DNA of 5,990 bases from assembly GCA_937893115.1 (NCBI GenBank), contig CALBGK010000181.1, positions 1 to 5,990 of the forward strand, given 5' to 3'. This document shows, one piece after another, positions 4,999 to 5,990 of this stretch. The stretch comes from an uncultured Erysipelotrichaceae bacterium (GTDB taxonomy: Bacteria > Bacillota_I > Bacilli_A > Erysipelotrichales > Erysipelotrichaceae). The notes under the pieces were generated by a model that was given only the letters and a program-made list of their open reading frames with translations, was not told the DNA's origin and did no database searches. The position numbers and the translations under genes were made by a program. How positions within the stretch are numbered: the first letter of the stretch is position 1; each line of letters begins with the position of its first letter.

Positions 4999-5990
4999 AA
5001 AATGCGAAGAATCAAAGGTATTCCGTGACCCTATCCATAGTTATATCCACGTTGAATACCAAATTATCTATGATCTGATTTCCTGCCCTAGTTTCCAACG
5101 TCTGAGAAGAATCAAACAATTAGGTGCTACATATATTGTTTACCCAACGGCTGAACACAGTCGCTTTTCACATTCTTTGGGAGTCTATGAAATAAGCAGA
5201 AGGATAGTCGAAGAAAACAAACATATCAAAGACGCTTTGAGTGAAGAAGAGATGTTATATGTCATGATAGCTGCTTTGCTTCACGATATAGGCCATGGAC
5301 CATATTCGCATGTCTTTGAAAGGATCACCGAAATATCACACGAAAGAACAAGTTTTGAATTATTGCTTTCTGACGATAGCGATATCCATAAAATATTAGA
5401 AAATTATCAAAATGGTCTCAGTCGTATAATCGCTTCGATAATTGATCATAGCTATCCTAAGAAACTATGCTGGCAGCTCATATCGTCTCAACTAGATGCT
5501 GATAGAATGGATTACTTATTACGTGACGCCTACTTTACAGGTACTAAATATGGTGAATTCGATTTGGAGAGAATACTCAGGACCCTGAGGGTAAAAGATA
5601 AGTCTTTGGTCGTCAAGCAAAGTGGCATCTATGCAGTAGAAGATTATCTAATGGCTCGATTCCACATGTTCTGGCAAGTATATTATCATATTAATATACG
5701 TATCTATGAACAGATGTTCGTCGCCCTGATCGATCGCATCTTAGATCTTACAATCGACGATGACTACTATCTCAACGGTTTAAATAAACTAATCAGACCT
5801 GAACATATCGACCTGAAGTTATTTTTATCCTTTGATGATGGAAGCATCAATGAAATATTCAAGCGCTTGATCAAGCACCCTGACAAGACAATTCGTGACT
5901 TAGCCAGACGTCTTTTAGACAGAGACCTGTTCAAAGAATACGAAGACAGCGATGAAAATTATAAACTTTTAAAAGCCAAGATATTGGATC
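4979..5990 (+). CDS. HD-domain phosphohydrolase, dNTPase-like (partial, 3' end missing)
   Basis: The frame starts at ATG 4979, directly after an in-frame TAA (4976-4978), and stays open for 337 codons to the right edge. That leaves no upstream alternative start. It belongs to the HD phosphohydrolase group related to dGTPase, Enterococcus EF1143, Bacillus YwfO and human SAMHD1. The metal ligands H65, H102-D103 and D175 (in DADRMD) are present, as are H106, H111 and H121 at positions corresponding to SAMHD1 catalytic His residues (H210, H215, H233). RLRRIKQLG (41-49) and VYPTAEHSRFSHSLG (54-68) are hallmark stretches. The likely activity is hydrolysis of dNTPs to deoxynucleoside and triphosphate, but substrate and allosteric activator cannot be read from sequence. 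The overlap with ispF and the lack of a nearby Shine-Dalgarno (the closest GGAG is over 20 nt away) imply translational coupling. TGG codons encode its Trp residues. Relatives are about 400-450 residues long, so about a quarter lies outside the window. Confidence 0.9.
   Translation, partial: MKNKLFRKCEESKVFRDPIHSYIHVEYQIIYDLISCPSFQRLRRIKQLGATYIVYPTAEHSRFSHSLGVYEISRRIVEENKHIKDALSEEEMLYVMIAALLHDIGHGPYSHVFERITEISHERTSFELLLSDDSDIHKILENYQNGLSRIIASIIDHSYPKKLCWQLISSQLDADRMDYLLRDAYFTGTKYGEFDLERILRTLRVKDKSLVVKQSGIYAVEDYLMARFHMFWQVYYHINIRIYEQMFVALIDRILDLTIDDDYYLNGLNKLIRPEHIDLKLFLSFDDGSINEIFKRLIKHPDKTIRDLARRLLDRDLFKEYEDSDENYKLLKAKILD

Overview
The window looks like part of a low-GC Gram-positive (Bacillota) chromosome. 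The DNA is AT-rich, Shine-Dalgarno sites of the GGAGG type precede several genes, TGG codons are used for Trp and TGA for stop (so the code is standard), and the isoprenoid gene belongs to the MEP pathway. The protein types would suit an Erysipelotrichia-like or related fermentative lineage, but the sequence alone does not fix the taxon.

Layout. Bases 1-1838 (+ strand) hold the tail of one membrane protein followed, 2 nt later, by a complete ABC protein. In that protein an N-terminal ATPase is fused to a four-helix MacB/FtsX-type permease with a large external domain. The two are probably co-translated; the exported or sensed substrate is unknown. Facing them on the - strand (4426 down to 1843) is a two-gene operon, an iron-type alcohol dehydrogenase then a class 3-like aldehyde dehydrogenase, 1 nt apart. 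It has a good sigma-A-type promoter at 4456-4484 and an intrinsic terminator lying inside the last codons of the ABC gene. From 4516 on the + strand comes ispF, overlapped by 20 nt by an HD-domain phosphohydrolase (dNTPase-like) gene that runs off the right edge.

How the genes fit. The alcohol and aldehyde dehydrogenases form an obvious alcohol-aldehyde-acid redox pair. IspF makes the cyclic intermediate of the MEP pathway. The HD protein is probably a nucleotide hydrolase linked to ispF by position and translational coupling rather than by a known shared pathway. The ABC system is a separate transcription unit.

No RNA gene, insertion sequence, CRISPR array or long repeat was seen, and no non-coding stretch exceeds about 90 bases. 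Most of the window is ordinary housekeeping or metabolic DNA. The points worth a second look are the fused MacB-like transporter and its truncated neighbour, the terminator buried in the convergent gene, an apparent charge swap in a conserved IspF loop, and a weak redox-regulator-like site upstream of the alcohol dehydrogenase.
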